Assembly: GCF_007990755.1 (NCBI RefSeq)
Contig: NZ_BJXA01000033.1
Location: forward strand, 25,701-89,700
Direction: 5' to 3'
Length of the DNA: 64,000 bases
Source: Nocardia ninae NBRC 108245
Lineage (GTDB): Bacteria > Actinomycetota > Actinomycetes > Mycobacteriales > Mycobacteriaceae
Of the stretch, positions 29,846 to 38,809 are shown piece after piece (position 1 is the first letter of the stretch; every line of letters starts with the position of its first letter). Made by a program: the position numbers and the translations under genes. Below the pieces are notes generated by a model. It saw only the letters and a program-made list of their open reading frames with translations. It made no database searches and was not told the origin of the DNA.

Positions 29846-30958
29846 TCAGTCGAAAACGATGACCTGTCGCAGGGCATGACCCGCGGCGAGTTCGTCCATG
29901 GCGTGGTTGATGTCGTCGAGGCCGATGTGTGCGGACACCAGACGTTCGACGGGCAAGCGGCCTTCGCGCCACATCCGGACATAGGTCGGAATGTCGCGGG
30001 CGGGGACGGCCGAGCCCAAGTAGCTGCCGACGATCGAACGCCCCTGCGCGACAAGGCCCAGCGGTGAAATGCTGGCCCGAGCGTCCGGGGAGGGCAGACC
30101 CACGGTCACCGTGGTACCACCGGGAGCCGTTGCGGCGACAGCGGTTTCGAAGGCCCGGACGTTTCCCGCGGCCTCCACCACGATCTCCGCTTGCACACCC
30201 GACTCGGCCACCTGCGCCGGCGTGTACGCCGCGGTGGCACCCAATTCCTTTGCCAGGGCCAGCTTCTCCGGAACAGTGTCCACCGCGATGACCTCGTGAC
30301 CGTCGGCCGCCAACGACACCGCGACCAGCACCGCCGCCATGCCGACCCCACCCAGCCCGACCACCATGATCCGGTCCCCCGGCCCCGGTTTCGCCGAATT
30401 CAGCAGTGCGCCACCGCCGGTCAGCACCGCACAGCCGAGTACGGCCGCCACCTCGGGCGGCACGTCGTCGTCCACCGGCACCACCGACCTGCGGTCCACC
30501 ACCGCGTGCGTCGCGAAGGCGGACACCCCGAGATGATGGTGCACCTCGGCACCGTCGCGGCTCAGCCGTCGCCCGCCGCCGAGCAGTTCGCCGGCGTTGT
30601 TGGCGACACTGCCCGGTACGCACGGCGTCCGGCCGTCGGTCGCGCACCCCGCGCATTCGCCGCAGCGCGGCAGGAAGGTCATCACCACGCGCTGCCCGAT
30701 CGCGAGATCGCTGCCGCCCGGACCGATCGCCTCGACCCGCCCCGCCGCCTCGTGGCCGAGCAGCATCGGCACCGGCCGCACCCGATTACCGTCGACCACC
30801 GACAGGTCCGAATGGCACAGCCCGGCCGCCTCGATCCGCACCAGCAGCTCCCCCGCCGCCGGCTCGCCGAGCTCCAACTCACCCACACTTATCGGCGCCG
30901 ACTCGGCGAACGGCACGGGCGCCGCGATCCGCTCCAGGACCGCCCCACGAATCTTCAT
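29846..30958 (-). CDS. Zinc-dependent alcohol dehydrogenase
   Basis: 370-residue MDR-type dehydrogenase of the class III/mycothiol-dependent size. Catalytic zinc Cys in GLCHSDLS, GHEAAG, and the structural zinc cluster CGECAGCATDGRTPC (about residues 92-106). NAD loop VVGLGGVGMAAV (about 195-206). Oxidises a primary or secondary alcohol; substrate unknown. ATG 30958 (MKIRGAVLERIAAP) is the family start. TAGCGT lies 7 nt before it (complement of 30966-30971), so probably leaderless. A GTG 21 nt upstream is the alternative. Confidence 0.92.
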   Translation of the reverse strand: MKIRGAVLERIAAPVPFAESAPISVGELELGEPAAGELLVRIEAAGLCHSDLSVVDGNRVRPVPMLLGHEAAGRVEAIGPGGSDLAIGQRVVMTFLPRCGECAGCATDGRTPCVPGSVANNAGELLGGGRRLSRDGAEVHHHLGVSAFATHAVVDRRSVVPVDDDVPPEVAAVLGCAVLTGGGALLNSAKPGPGDRIMVVGLGGVGMAAVLVAVSLAADGHEVIAVDTVPEKLALAKELGATAAYTPAQVAESGVQAEIVVEAAGNVRAFETAVAATAPGGTTVTVGLPSPDARASISPLGLVAQGRSIVGSYLGSAVPARDIPTYVRMWREGRLPVERLVSAHIGLDDINHAMDELAAGHALRQVIVFD

Positions 30959-31003
30959 TCCGCCGACGCTACCGTCCACGCTGTCCCAGGCACAGGGGCC
31001 GAG

Positions 31004-32398
31004 CTAGCGCACCCGCTCGGCGACCCTGGTGGCGCGGTAGAGCAACCATTCCAGGGGTCCGCGGTGGAAGAAGCGGGACCAGCAATACGCGAACATCATG
31101 ATGATCGCACTCAATCCGAGCAGCACCGGGAGCGAACCGGCGGGCAGCACATCGAAGCCGAGCGCGGCGATGGCGGCGACGTGGAACACGTAGGCGGTCA
31201 ACGCCATGCTGCCGACCGCGATCAAGGGCGTGGCCACCCGAAGGAACCGCCGGGATCCGTCGCATGCGGCCAGGCAGGCGATGAGCACCGCGAGCGCAAC
31301 GCCGGTGTTGCCGACGATCGACAGGGTGGTCTCGCTGTGCGGCATCGCGCTCAGCTGATATCGCCAGCCTGCCGGATCCTCGGCCATGTCGGACCACCAG
31401 GGCGCGCGCATAATTCCCGGCGGCGTTGTCGCGGACGCGAAATGCAACGCCACTGCGGAACCGCCGTAGCCGAGCGTCGCCAAGCCGAGACCGGTGGCCG
31501 CGAGCCGAACGCGAATCACCTTGTCCGCCAAGTCGAGTCGAGCGACAGCCATGCCCGCGACGACGAACGGCAACCAGCTGAGCGCCGGGTAGCTGCCGGT
31601 CAGTAACAGCCCGACCACCCCGTCATTGCTGCTGCTCGGATCACCGCGCCCGCTCAACCAGGCGAGCGGATCGGACCGGGTGACAGCGGCGGTCCACCCG
31701 GAGTCGGTGGCCATCACCACTGCCACAATTTGCGGGAGCACCAGCGCGCTCACCACCGCCACCACGGCCAACGTGCCCGCACGCAACCGGGCCAGCGGCA
31801 GCGCCAGCAGGAAGTACAACCCGTAGTAGGCCAGAATCACCTCGACCTTGGTTCCCGACGCGGTCAGCGCGGTACCGAGCACCAGCAGAATCACCGCCCG
31901 GATCAGTATCTTCACCCGTGCCTGCCGCCCCGCCTGCCCCGTCTTCGGCACCCGGCGCCCGGTGATCAGCAGAATCGAGAATCCCGCCAAGAACGCGAAC
32001 AACGCCGAAGACCGCCCGTGCGTCACCTCCATGGCGAACCCGAGGACACCACCCCGCCCAGGCTCCGGACCCACGTGCGCCGCATACATCCCGAGCACCG
32101 CCAGCCCCCGCGCAAGATCCACCCCCACCAACCGCACACCGGCCCGGACGTGATCATCCACCAACACCGTGGCCCCCGGCCGCACCGTATCCCCGACTCC
32201 TCCTGCGCCTACCGCCCCTTCGACCAGCGGGGTATCGCCGACCCGCAATGCGTCGCCCGTCCGCGCGCTAATGCCGACCTGCGATGCTTCGCCCGCCCGC
32301 GCGGCATCGCCGAGCCACACCGCGCCTTCAGTCCCCACCGCGCCTTCAGCCCGCACGGTATCGGCAGCCTTGGTGTTGCCGGCCCGCACCTGCGTCAT
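31004..32398 (-). CDS. Membrane acyltransferase of the HGSNAT/DUF1624-DUF418 type
   Basis: About 464 residues. The N-terminal 85 are a low-complexity Gly/Ala/Val/Asp repeat (VRAEGAVGTEGAVWLGD, LRVGDTPLVEGAVGAGG). The membrane domain then starts with RLVGVDLARGLAVLGMYAAH, the family signature, followed by about nine to ten helices. Related proteins transfer acyl groups across the membrane to sugars or other acceptors; substrate unknown. ATG 32398 overlaps the stop of a 65-codon ORF upstream as ATGA. The repeat region continues into that ORF in another frame. Confidence 0.82.
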   Translation of the reverse strand: MTQVRAGNTKAADTVRAEGAVGTEGAVWLGDAARAGEASQVGISARTGDALRVGDTPLVEGAVGAGGVGDTVRPGATVLVDDHVRAGVRLVGVDLARGLAVLGMYAAHVGPEPGRGGVLGFAMEVTHGRSSALFAFLAGFSILLITGRRVPKTGQAGRQARVKILIRAVILLVLGTALTASGTKVEVILAYYGLYFLLALPLARLRAGTLAVVAVVSALVLPQIVAVVMATDSGWTAAVTRSDPLAWLSGRGDPSSSNDGVVGLLLTGSYPALSWLPFVVAGMAVARLDLADKVIRVRLAATGLGLATLGYGGSAVALHFASATTPPGIMRAPWWSDMAEDPAGWRYQLSAMPHSETTLSIVGNTGVALAVLIACLAACDGSRRFLRVATPLIAVGSMALTAYVFHVAAIAALGFDVLPAGSLPVLLGLSAIIMMFAYCWSRFFHRGPLEWLLYRATRVAERVR

Positions 32399-32592
32399 CG
32401 ACCCACGCTGCGCCGCGTAGCAGCACCAGCCCTCGCGGCGTGCAGAACCTGCGGCTTCACCAGCCCCGCGGGATCGCCAACCCACACGCCGCCACCAACC
32501 CACACCACCTCGCCGGCCCGTGCCGGATCGCCCACCCCTGCGGACTGACCAACCCATACAGCAGACTCTGCCGAAATCACGTTGTGCCCCAT
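32395..32592 (-). CDS. Small upstream ORF overlapping the acyltransferase start
   Basis: 65 codons from ATG 32592 (MGHNVISAESAVWVGQSAG). Its stop overlaps the acyltransferase ATG (ATGA), the pattern of translational coupling. It contains the same kind of repeat as the acyltransferase N-terminus (GVGDPARAGEVVWVGGGVWV). Two explanations fit: a coupled leader peptide, or the original N-terminus of the acyltransferase separated by a frameshift in the repeat. No clear Shine-Dalgarno. Confidence 0.35.
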   Translation of the reverse strand: MGHNVISAESAVWVGQSAGVGDPARAGEVVWVGGGVWVGDPAGLVKPQVLHAARAGAATRRSVGR

Positions 32593-32789
32593 CGCTTCAG
32601 CGTCGACGGCAGCGCGCCCGTGCGGTATCCGACAAGCGTCCGAACCAGCTCCCCTAGTCGGTGATTCGCCACCCGCCGACCGGCTGGACCGACCCCGCCG
32701 ATCGGCTACCCGAACCCCTCCCGGTCGGGTGTGCCCAGCACCCGGATCTAGGCTCACGGACAGGTGCGGTGACGGAGGAGGTGTGGCGG

Positions 32790-33437
32790 GTGATTCGGGT
32801 GGTGGTCGTGGATGACGAGGCGCTGGTGCGGTCCGGTTTCGAGCTGATTCTGAATGCGGCCGCCGACATCGAGGTGGTGGCGACGGCGACCGGGCCGGCG
32901 GCGGTAGCGGCGGTCACGGCGGCGCGGCCGGATGTGGTGCTGCTCGATATCCGGATGCCCGACGTCGACGGGTTGACGGTGCTGCGCCAGCTGCGTGCCA
33001 TGGCGGACCCGCCGGCGGTCGCGATGCTGACGACCTTCGACACCGATGACTACATTCTGTCCGCATTGCGTTCCGGCGCAGCGGGTTTCGTACTCAAAGA
33101 CACCGAGCCCGAACAACTGGCACAGCTGACCCGCACCCTCGCCGCGGGCGGCGTCGTGCTGTCGCCGAAGGTCTCGGCCGCGTTGTTGCGCAACGCCGAA
33201 CCCGCCACCGCCGCCGATATCGACGCGGACGCGGCGCGCGTCGAACGGCTCACCGATCGGGAACGCGCGGTGCTCGTGCTGATCGCCGAGGGCCTGTCGA
33301 ACGCCGAGATCGGTCAGCGGATGCACCTGAGCGTGGGCACGATCAAGGATCACGTCAGCGCGATCTTCACCAAGTTGCGGGTGAGCAGCCGCGTGCAGGC
33401 GGCGTTGCTCGCGCAACGAGCGGGACTCCTGTCGTGA
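32790..33437 (+). CDS. LuxR/NarL-type response regulator
   Basis: 215 residues. Receiver domain with VIRVVVVDDEALVRSG at the start and phospho-acceptor in VVLLDIRMPDVDG (about residue 54). LuxR HTH: LTDRERAVLVLIAEGLSNAE and LSVGTIKDHVSAIFTKL. GTG 32790 has GAGGAG 9 nt upstream. The stop overlaps the kinase start (GTGA), so the two are coupled. Divergent from the acyltransferase gene, a possible target. Confidence 0.93.
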   Translation: MIRVVVVDDEALVRSGFELILNAAADIEVVATATGPAAVAAVTAARPDVVLLDIRMPDVDGLTVLRQLRAMADPPAVAMLTTFDTDDYILSALRSGAAGFVLKDTEPEQLAQLTRTLAAGGVVLSPKVSAALLRNAEPATAADIDADAARVERLTDRERAVLVLIAEGLSNAEIGQRMHLSVGTIKDHVSAIFTKLRVSSRVQAALLAQRAGLLS

Positions 33438-34516
33438 ACCGGCCCCCGCCGTGGCTGATCGACCTCGCGCTGGTCGCGGTGGCGGTGGCCGACGTCCTCG
33501 CCGATGGCGAAGTCACCTCGCGCGTCGAGCTCGTCGCGGCCGCTGTCGCCTGCGCAGCCTTGCTGCTGCGCCGCCGCTTTCCCCTGTTGGTCTTCGCGTC
33601 GACGCTGCCCGCGAGCTTGCTGCTCGCCATTCTCGCCGCGCCCGCGATCGCGCTGTACTCGCTGGCCGAACGCACGACCAACCGCGCGCTGCTGTTCGGG
33701 TCCGTACTCGCCACTTCGATTGCCGTGTCCATACCGTGGCCGCCCGGCGAGTACGTCGGGCAGCGGGACATCATCACCGCCTTTGCCTACGCGCTGGCCT
33801 GGGCGGGCGCCCCGGTGCTGCTCGGCCAACTCGTGCGGACCCGCCGCGATCTGTCCGCCCGGTTGGTCGAGATCGAGGAGGCGCGCGACCACGAACGGCG
33901 ACTGCACGCCCAGGCGGTACTGGCGCGGGAACGCGCGCAGATCGGACGCGAAATGCACGATGTGGTCGCCCATCAGGTCAGTTTGATCGCCGTGCGCGCG
34001 GGCGCGCTCCAGGTCGCGGCCACCGACGCCGACGCGGCCGAGGCGGCGCGCACCATCCGCAGGCTCAGCGTCGACACACTGGACGAACTCCGCCACATGG
34101 TCACCCTGCTGCGCGCCGCAGGCGGCCAGAGCACCGAGCTCACCCCGCAGCCGACGCTCGCGGATCTGCGAAAGTTGCTCGACGCCAGCGGCATTCGGGT
34201 AGAGCTGCGCGGCGATCTGCCCGATGAGCTCAGCGCGCCTGGCCAGCGCACCGTCTATCGCACGGTGCAGGAGGCGCTCACCAACGTCCGCAAGCACGCA
34301 CCGGGCGCGACCGCCACCGTCGAGCTCTGGCACGACGGTGACCATTTCGGCGTCACGGTTCGCAATACCGAGCCGACCAGGCCTGCGGTGCCCCTGCCGA
34401 GCTCCCGGCACGGATTGGTCGGACTGGCCGAGCGGGCCGAACTCCTCGGTGGCAGTTTCGAATCCGGTCCGACCAGCGATCGTGGCTATCGCGTCGCGCT
34501 ACGCCTGCCGCGCTGA
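33434..34516 (+). CDS. DesK/NarX-type sensor histidine kinase
   Basis: 360 residues. Four or five membrane helices (about residues 8-140), a coiled linker (RLVEIEEARDHERRLHAQ), HisKA_3 H-box REMHDVVAHQVSLI (His about 175) and a HATPase with TVQEALTNVRKHA (N-box) and a late HGLVGLAERAELLGG. The G1 box is weak (VTVRNTEPTRP lacks DxGxG), which is common in some of these kinases. GTG 33434 overlaps the regulator stop by 4 nt. Signal unknown. Confidence 0.92.
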   Translation: MNRPPPWLIDLALVAVAVADVLADGEVTSRVELVAAAVACAALLLRRRFPLLVFASTLPASLLLAILAAPAIALYSLAERTTNRALLFGSVLATSIAVSIPWPPGEYVGQRDIITAFAYALAWAGAPVLLGQLVRTRRDLSARLVEIEEARDHERRLHAQAVLARERAQIGREMHDVVAHQVSLIAVRAGALQVAATDADAAEAARTIRRLSVDTLDELRHMVTLLRAAGGQSTELTPQPTLADLRKLLDASGIRVELRGDLPDELSAPGQRTVYRTVQEALTNVRKHAPGATATVELWHDGDHFGVTVRNTEPTRPAVPLPSSRHGLVGLAERAELLGGSFESGPTSDRGYRVALRLPR

Positions 34517-34657
34517 AACGAAACATGGTCTGGGTCACTCGATACTGGCGACATCCATGGGATGTTTGCTAGCGTCTTCGACCGTGACGGTGCTCCCGTT
34601 GGCCGCCTTGTACCGAGCCCGGGGTCGGGACCGTCACCGCACAAGGAGAAAATTCCA

Positions 34658-35053
34658 CTGTCAGTACAGTTCAATCACACCATTGTCGGTTGCCACGATA
34701 GTCGAGTGACCGCCGAATTCTGGGCAGACATTCTGGGCGCGGAACTCGGGGCCGAATGGGGCCCGTTCATTCCGCTCCCGCTGGATAATTCGGTCACTTT
34801 CGATTTCGCGAATGTGCCACCGCATGTCACCGAGATTCAGCCGCAGCATTACGCATTCCTGATCTCCGAGCCCGAATTCGACGCGGCCTACGCCAAGATC
34901 CAGCGCTACAAACTGGACCATTGGGCCGATCCGCGTCAGCAGGGCGTCAACGAGATCAATCACAATGACGGCGGCCGGGGCGTCTACTTTTTGGATCCCA
35001 ACGGTCACTTCATGGAATTGATCACCGTCCCGTACGGTGGCTGGCCCAGCTGA
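34658..35053 (+). CDS. VOC-family (glyoxalase-fold) protein, probable CTG start
   Basis: About 131 residues. VOC fold: SVQFNHTIVGCHDS first module, HYAFLISEPEFDAAY, then GRGVYFLDPNGHFMELIT with the metal-ligand Glu. Possible dioxygenase, lyase or resistance role. Start: AAGGAG at 34643-34648 lies 9 nt before CTG 34658, where homologues normally begin MSVQFNHTIV. No ATG, GTG or TTG is in frame there; the next is ATG 34562, which would add 32 atypical residues and bury the Shine-Dalgarno. I take CTG as the start. A strong terminator follows. Confidence 0.82.
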   Translation: MSVQFNHTIVGCHDSRVTAEFWADILGAELGAEWGPFIPLPLDNSVTFDFANVPPHVTEIQPQHYAFLISEPEFDAAYAKIQRYKLDHWADPRQQGVNEINHNDGGRGVYFLDPNGHFMELITVPYGGWPS

Positions 35054-35060
35054 AAGGTCT

Positions 35061-35090
35061 AGGGGCGGCGTCCACCCGGACGCCGCCCCT
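35061..35090 (+). terminator. Intrinsic terminator after the VOC gene
   Basis: Perfect 13-bp stem AGGGGCGGCGTCC (35061-35073) with GGACGCCGCCCCT (35078-35090), a 4-nt loop, then CCTTCTTG. It also separates the convergent pentapeptide gene. Confidence 0.88.
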
Positions 35091-35135
35091 CCTTCTTGAT
35101 CAAGTGCGCGGATGAGGCTCCCCTACGCGCAACCC

Positions 35136-36539
35136 TCACTCGCCGGGCTGCTCCGGCGGCCACGGGTTGGGTTTGATATTGGCCGGTTTGCGCGTCGGGA
35201 TGTCATCCCAGTCGAAGTGGGTGCCGACCCAAGCCTTCGGCCGGTCGAAGGTGACTTCGGTGGCGGCGAAGCGGGCATCGACGAAGGAGATGTCGCCGAA
35301 GAAGTCGCCCTCGGTGAAATCGACGGAGCGGCCGGCGAACGTAGTGCCCGCGAACGTGGTGGTGCCGTGGAATTCGGCTCCGCTGAAGTCGGTTTCGCGG
35401 GTACCTCGGTTGCGCATGCGGGCCGGAGCGCCGATGCGAGTGTCGTCGAATGCCACGGCGCTCGCCTCGAACTGGGCGCCCGCGAAGGTGATTCGCGGGC
35501 TCGAGATATCCGCGCCGGTGAAGGCGAGGTGCTGCCCGTCCAGGACGGCGCGTTCGAACGAGGTGAGGTCGGCGTGGAACTTCGTGTCCTGGAACGAGGT
35601 TCGGGCGCCGGTGCAGCGGATGCCGCTGAACGTCGTCCGTGGGCCGGTGAAGACGGCGTTCTCGAAAGACACCGAACCGTCGAACATCGCGCCGTCGAAG
35701 GTGGTGCCGTAACCAGCGCGTTCGACCTTCTCGGGTCGAGCCGGGCCGAACCGCGCGTGCTCGAACAGCACGGGACCGCCTTCGAACACCGCGTCGCGGA
35801 AGGTGACGTGCGGGCCGGCGAACAGCGCGTGCTCGAACGTGGTGCGGCCGATGAAGACCGCGCGGGCGAACGAGATGTTGCGTCCCCGGAAGACCGCGTA
35901 CCGGAAGTCGCCGCGTTCGATGACCGCGTTGGTGAAGGTGAACTCGCAGTCCGACCAGGAGATCTCGGCGGACCGCTGCAGATGCGCGGCGATCACCTGC
36001 ACGATGGTGCGGCGCACCTCCCGGTCGTTCTGCCGGAACTGGTAGACCCGCTCGACCTTCAGACCCGACTCGTCCACCGTTTCCGCCTGCGACACAAGGT
36101 GATTCGCACCGGCCACCGGATCGTAGGGCAGCCGGAGGTAACCGCAGAGCACGTCGACGCACTGCTGACGCCTGCTCGGCGAACGGAACTCGTCGGCGAC
36201 CCCGGCCATCGCGTAGACCCCGGCGATCCGCACCGCCACGTCGGCATCGCCGAGTTGCCGCGAGGCGGCGCCGAACAGTTCGGCGAAGCGTCCGCGTTCG
36301 AGGTCGCGTTGCCGCCGATAGGCCACCACGAGCGCGACGGCGCCACCGACTCCGGCGACCACCGCCAACGCGATCTTGGTCAGCTCCAACTGATTCGGCG
36401 TCTCGGCCTCCGCGCCCATCGCCAGCCAGAGCAGCCACCAGGTGAGCACCGCGATACCGAGGCCACAGACGACCGCCGCCAGCACCGCAAGCAGTAACGC
36501 CTGACGGTGCAGTCGGTCGCCCAACCGCCCCCATCGCAT
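35136..36539 (-). CDS. Membrane-anchored pentapeptide-repeat protein
   Basis: 467 residues. Two membrane helices at the N-terminus (ALLLAVLAAVVCGLGIAVL about residues 13-32; KIALAVVAGVGGAVALVVAY about 55-74), a helical region (RDLERGRFAELFGAASRQL), then from about 190 to 440 pentapeptide-like repeats with F/L at every fifth place (FRDAVFEGGPVLFEHARF), which fold as a right-handed beta helix. Function unknown; some members mimic DNA. ATG 36539 has TACCAT 6 nt upstream (complement of 36546-36551), suggesting a leaderless transcript. Confidence 0.87.
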   Translation of the reverse strand: MRWGRLGDRLHRQALLLAVLAAVVCGLGIAVLTWWLLWLAMGAEAETPNQLELTKIALAVVAGVGGAVALVVAYRRQRDLERGRFAELFGAASRQLGDADVAVRIAGVYAMAGVADEFRSPSRRQQCVDVLCGYLRLPYDPVAGANHLVSQAETVDESGLKVERVYQFRQNDREVRRTIVQVIAAHLQRSAEISWSDCEFTFTNAVIERGDFRYAVFRGRNISFARAVFIGRTTFEHALFAGPHVTFRDAVFEGGPVLFEHARFGPARPEKVERAGYGTTFDGAMFDGSVSFENAVFTGPRTTFSGIRCTGARTSFQDTKFHADLTSFERAVLDGQHLAFTGADISSPRITFAGAQFEASAVAFDDTRIGAPARMRNRGTRETDFSGAEFHGTTTFAGTTFAGRSVDFTEGDFFGDISFVDARFAATEVTFDRPKAWVGTHFDWDDIPTRKPANIKPNPWPPEQPGE

Positions 36540-36768
36540 TAGCGCATGGTAGCCGCATTGCCGCCCGTCGACTACCGGACAAGATCGGCTATCCCTGCGC
36601 CCCAAACTCTTTCAAATGTCCTCTATCCATGCGGGGGACATCGTGGAGAGCCGCACTCGACCGAGGTCACCGGCCGACGGCGCACTTGCGTCGGCCGGGC
36701 AAACGCGGACACAGGTGCGAACCGCGTCGTTGGACTGATCGGCCGAGCTCCTCGAGTACTCTGCGGAC

Positions 36769-37176
36769 ATGTCCGCTTCCGATTCGCTGGATCCGATCGC
36801 CGAGGTCGAGACCGTACACGCGCTGCTGTCCACCTGGTTGGGCACCGACGCCGAGCCCGACGTCCTGGAACGTTTCGCCGCCACCCAGCACGCCACGTTC
36901 TCCATGGTGACCATGGACGGCACCCGGCTGAGTAGCTCCGAATTGCTGTCGGGGCTGCGCCGCGCCCGCAATTCCGCGCCCGGGCTCGATATCGAGATCT
37001 CCGAGGCGGAGGTGCTGCTCAACGAAGGAAACGTGACGGTGGTCCGCTTCATGGAACGCCACCATCGCGACGGAAAACACGCCGACCGCTGGTCGACCGT
37101 GGTGCTGACCACCGAGGGCAACCCGTCCCGGTACAGCTGGCGCGTATTGCAGGAAACCGCAGCTCCCGCCGACTGA
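36769..37176 (+). CDS. NTF2-like hypothetical protein
   Basis: 135 residues of probable DUF4440/SnoaL-like fold: TVHALLSTWLGTDAEPDVLE, a central FSMVTMDGTRLSSSELL, and a strand VTVVRFMERHHRDGK. No catalytic assignment. ATG 36769 is preceded by TACTCT at 36757-36762 with 6 nt between and no Shine-Dalgarno, so probably leaderless. The next gene begins 93 bp downstream on the same strand. Confidence 0.75.
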   Translation: MSASDSLDPIAEVETVHALLSTWLGTDAEPDVLERFAATQHATFSMVTMDGTRLSSSELLSGLRRARNSAPGLDIEISEAEVLLNEGNVTVVRFMERHHRDGKHADRWSTVVLTTEGNPSRYSWRVLQETAAPAD

Positions 37177-37269
37177 CGCGGCTGCGCTGTCACCCACGTC
37201 CGGTAGACATGGTGTGCGGCACCCGGCGTGCCTCGGACCACCCCTCGCACCGCGACTCGGAGGCTGTCC

Positions 37270-38742
37270 ATGAGATGTGTTGTGTTCGGCGCGACCGGCT
37301 ACATCGGCGGACGACTGGTCCCGGAGCTCTTGGCGGCGGGCCATTCGGTGCGGCTGATGGTGCGCACACCCGGCAAACTCGACGAGGCCCCATGGCACGA
37401 CGACGTGGAGATCGTCACCGGTGATGTCACCGATTCGGCCTCGGTCACCGCCGCCCTGGCGAACCAGGAGATTCTCTACTACCTGGTGCATTCGTTGACC
37501 CAGCGCGACTTCGTCGACATCGATCGCCGGGCGGCGCGCATCGTGGCGAGCGCGGCCGGCGCGGCCGGACTGTCCAGAATCGTGTACCTGGGCGGCATCA
37601 TCCCGCAGGGCGAGCAGCTGTCACCGCATCTGTCCTCGCGAGCGGAGGTCGGCGAAATCCTGCTCGGCTCGGGCGTGCCCACCGTGGAGTTCCGGGCGGC
37701 GGTGATCATCGGGTCCGGGTCGGCGAGCTTCGAAATGCTGCGCTACCTGTCCGAACGGCTGCCCGCGATGATCACGCCGCGCTGGGTGCACAACCGCATT
37801 CAGCCGATCGCGATCCGCGACGTGCTCTACTACCTGACCCACGCCGGCGCCCTCGGCCCGGAGGTGAACCGGTCCTTCGACATCGGCGGACCCGACGTCC
37901 TGACCTACCTCGACATGCTCCGCAGATACGCGGTGATCGCCAAGCTGCCGCGACGCGCGGTGGTGCCGGTGCCGGTGTTGACACCCTGGCTGTCGGCGCA
38001 GTGGGTCAACCTGGTCACCCCGGTGCCGCGCGCGATCGCCGTGCCGTTGATCGAGTCGCTGGTGCACGAGGTCGTCTGCGGTGACCACGACATCGCCGAC
38101 CACATCCCGGACCCGCCGGACGGCCTGACCGGTTTCGAGCGCGCGGTGGAACTCGCACTCGCCCGGATCCGCGACTTCGATGTGCCGACCCGCTGGTCCG
38201 ACGCCGACACCCCGGGCGCACCGTCGGACCCGCTGCCCAGCGACCCGGACTGGTCCGGCGGCACCCTGTACCAGGATGTCCGCGAACGCCACACCGACGC
38301 CGACCCCGCCACCGTCTGGCAGGTCATCGAATCCATCGGCGGGGAGCACGGGTGGTATTCATTCCCGCTGGCTTGGTCGGTGCGCGGATGGATCGATCGG
38401 ATCGCGGGCGGTGCCGGGTTACGGCGTGGGCGCCGGGATCCGCACCGGTTGCGAGCCGGAGAGGCGCTGGACTGGTGGCGCGTCGAGCACATCGAACGAC
38501 CTCGGCTGCTTCGGCTGCGCGCCGAGATGCGGGTCCCGGGCGATGCCTGGCTGGAGCTGTCGGCAGAGCCGGATGCCGGTGGCGGGACGATGTATCGGCA
38601 GCGCGCCATCTTCGAACCGCGCGGGTTGTCCGGGCATGCGTACTGGAAGGCGATCTCTCCGTTCCATCAGATCGTGTTCGGGGGGATGGTTCGCAATATC
38701 ACCGGGGCTGCCGAAGCCACTGAGCGCCAGGCTGGTTCGTGA
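37270..38742 (+). CDS. NAD(P)-binding SDR / DUF2867 two-domain protein
   Basis: 490 residues. N-terminal atypical SDR domain with CVVFGATGYIGGRLV (residues 3-17) and YYLVHSLTQRDF; C-terminal DUF2867 domain (about 330-490; GEALDWWRVEHIERPRLLRL, EPRGLSGHAYWKAISPFH). Proteins of this build are common in actinobacteria, with no defined substrate; ubiquinone- or carotenoid-binding roles have been suggested for relatives. ATG 37270 has GGAGG 6 nt upstream. Confidence 0.88.
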   Translation: MRCVVFGATGYIGGRLVPELLAAGHSVRLMVRTPGKLDEAPWHDDVEIVTGDVTDSASVTAALANQEILYYLVHSLTQRDFVDIDRRAARIVASAAGAAGLSRIVYLGGIIPQGEQLSPHLSSRAEVGEILLGSGVPTVEFRAAVIIGSGSASFEMLRYLSERLPAMITPRWVHNRIQPIAIRDVLYYLTHAGALGPEVNRSFDIGGPDVLTYLDMLRRYAVIAKLPRRAVVPVPVLTPWLSAQWVNLVTPVPRAIAVPLIESLVHEVVCGDHDIADHIPDPPDGLTGFERAVELALARIRDFDVPTRWSDADTPGAPSDPLPSDPDWSGGTLYQDVRERHTDADPATVWQVIESIGGEHGWYSFPLAWSVRGWIDRIAGGAGLRRGRRDPHRLRAGEALDWWRVEHIERPRLLRLRAEMRVPGDAWLELSAEPDAGGGTMYRQRAIFEPRGLSGHAYWKAISPFHQIVFGGMVRNITGAAEATERQAGS

Positions 38743-38809
38743 TCGCCGTGCGCGGCCGAGCGCACCGCTCGAGGCAGAGTCATCGACCCGGCGCAAGCCG
38801 GAACCGTGA

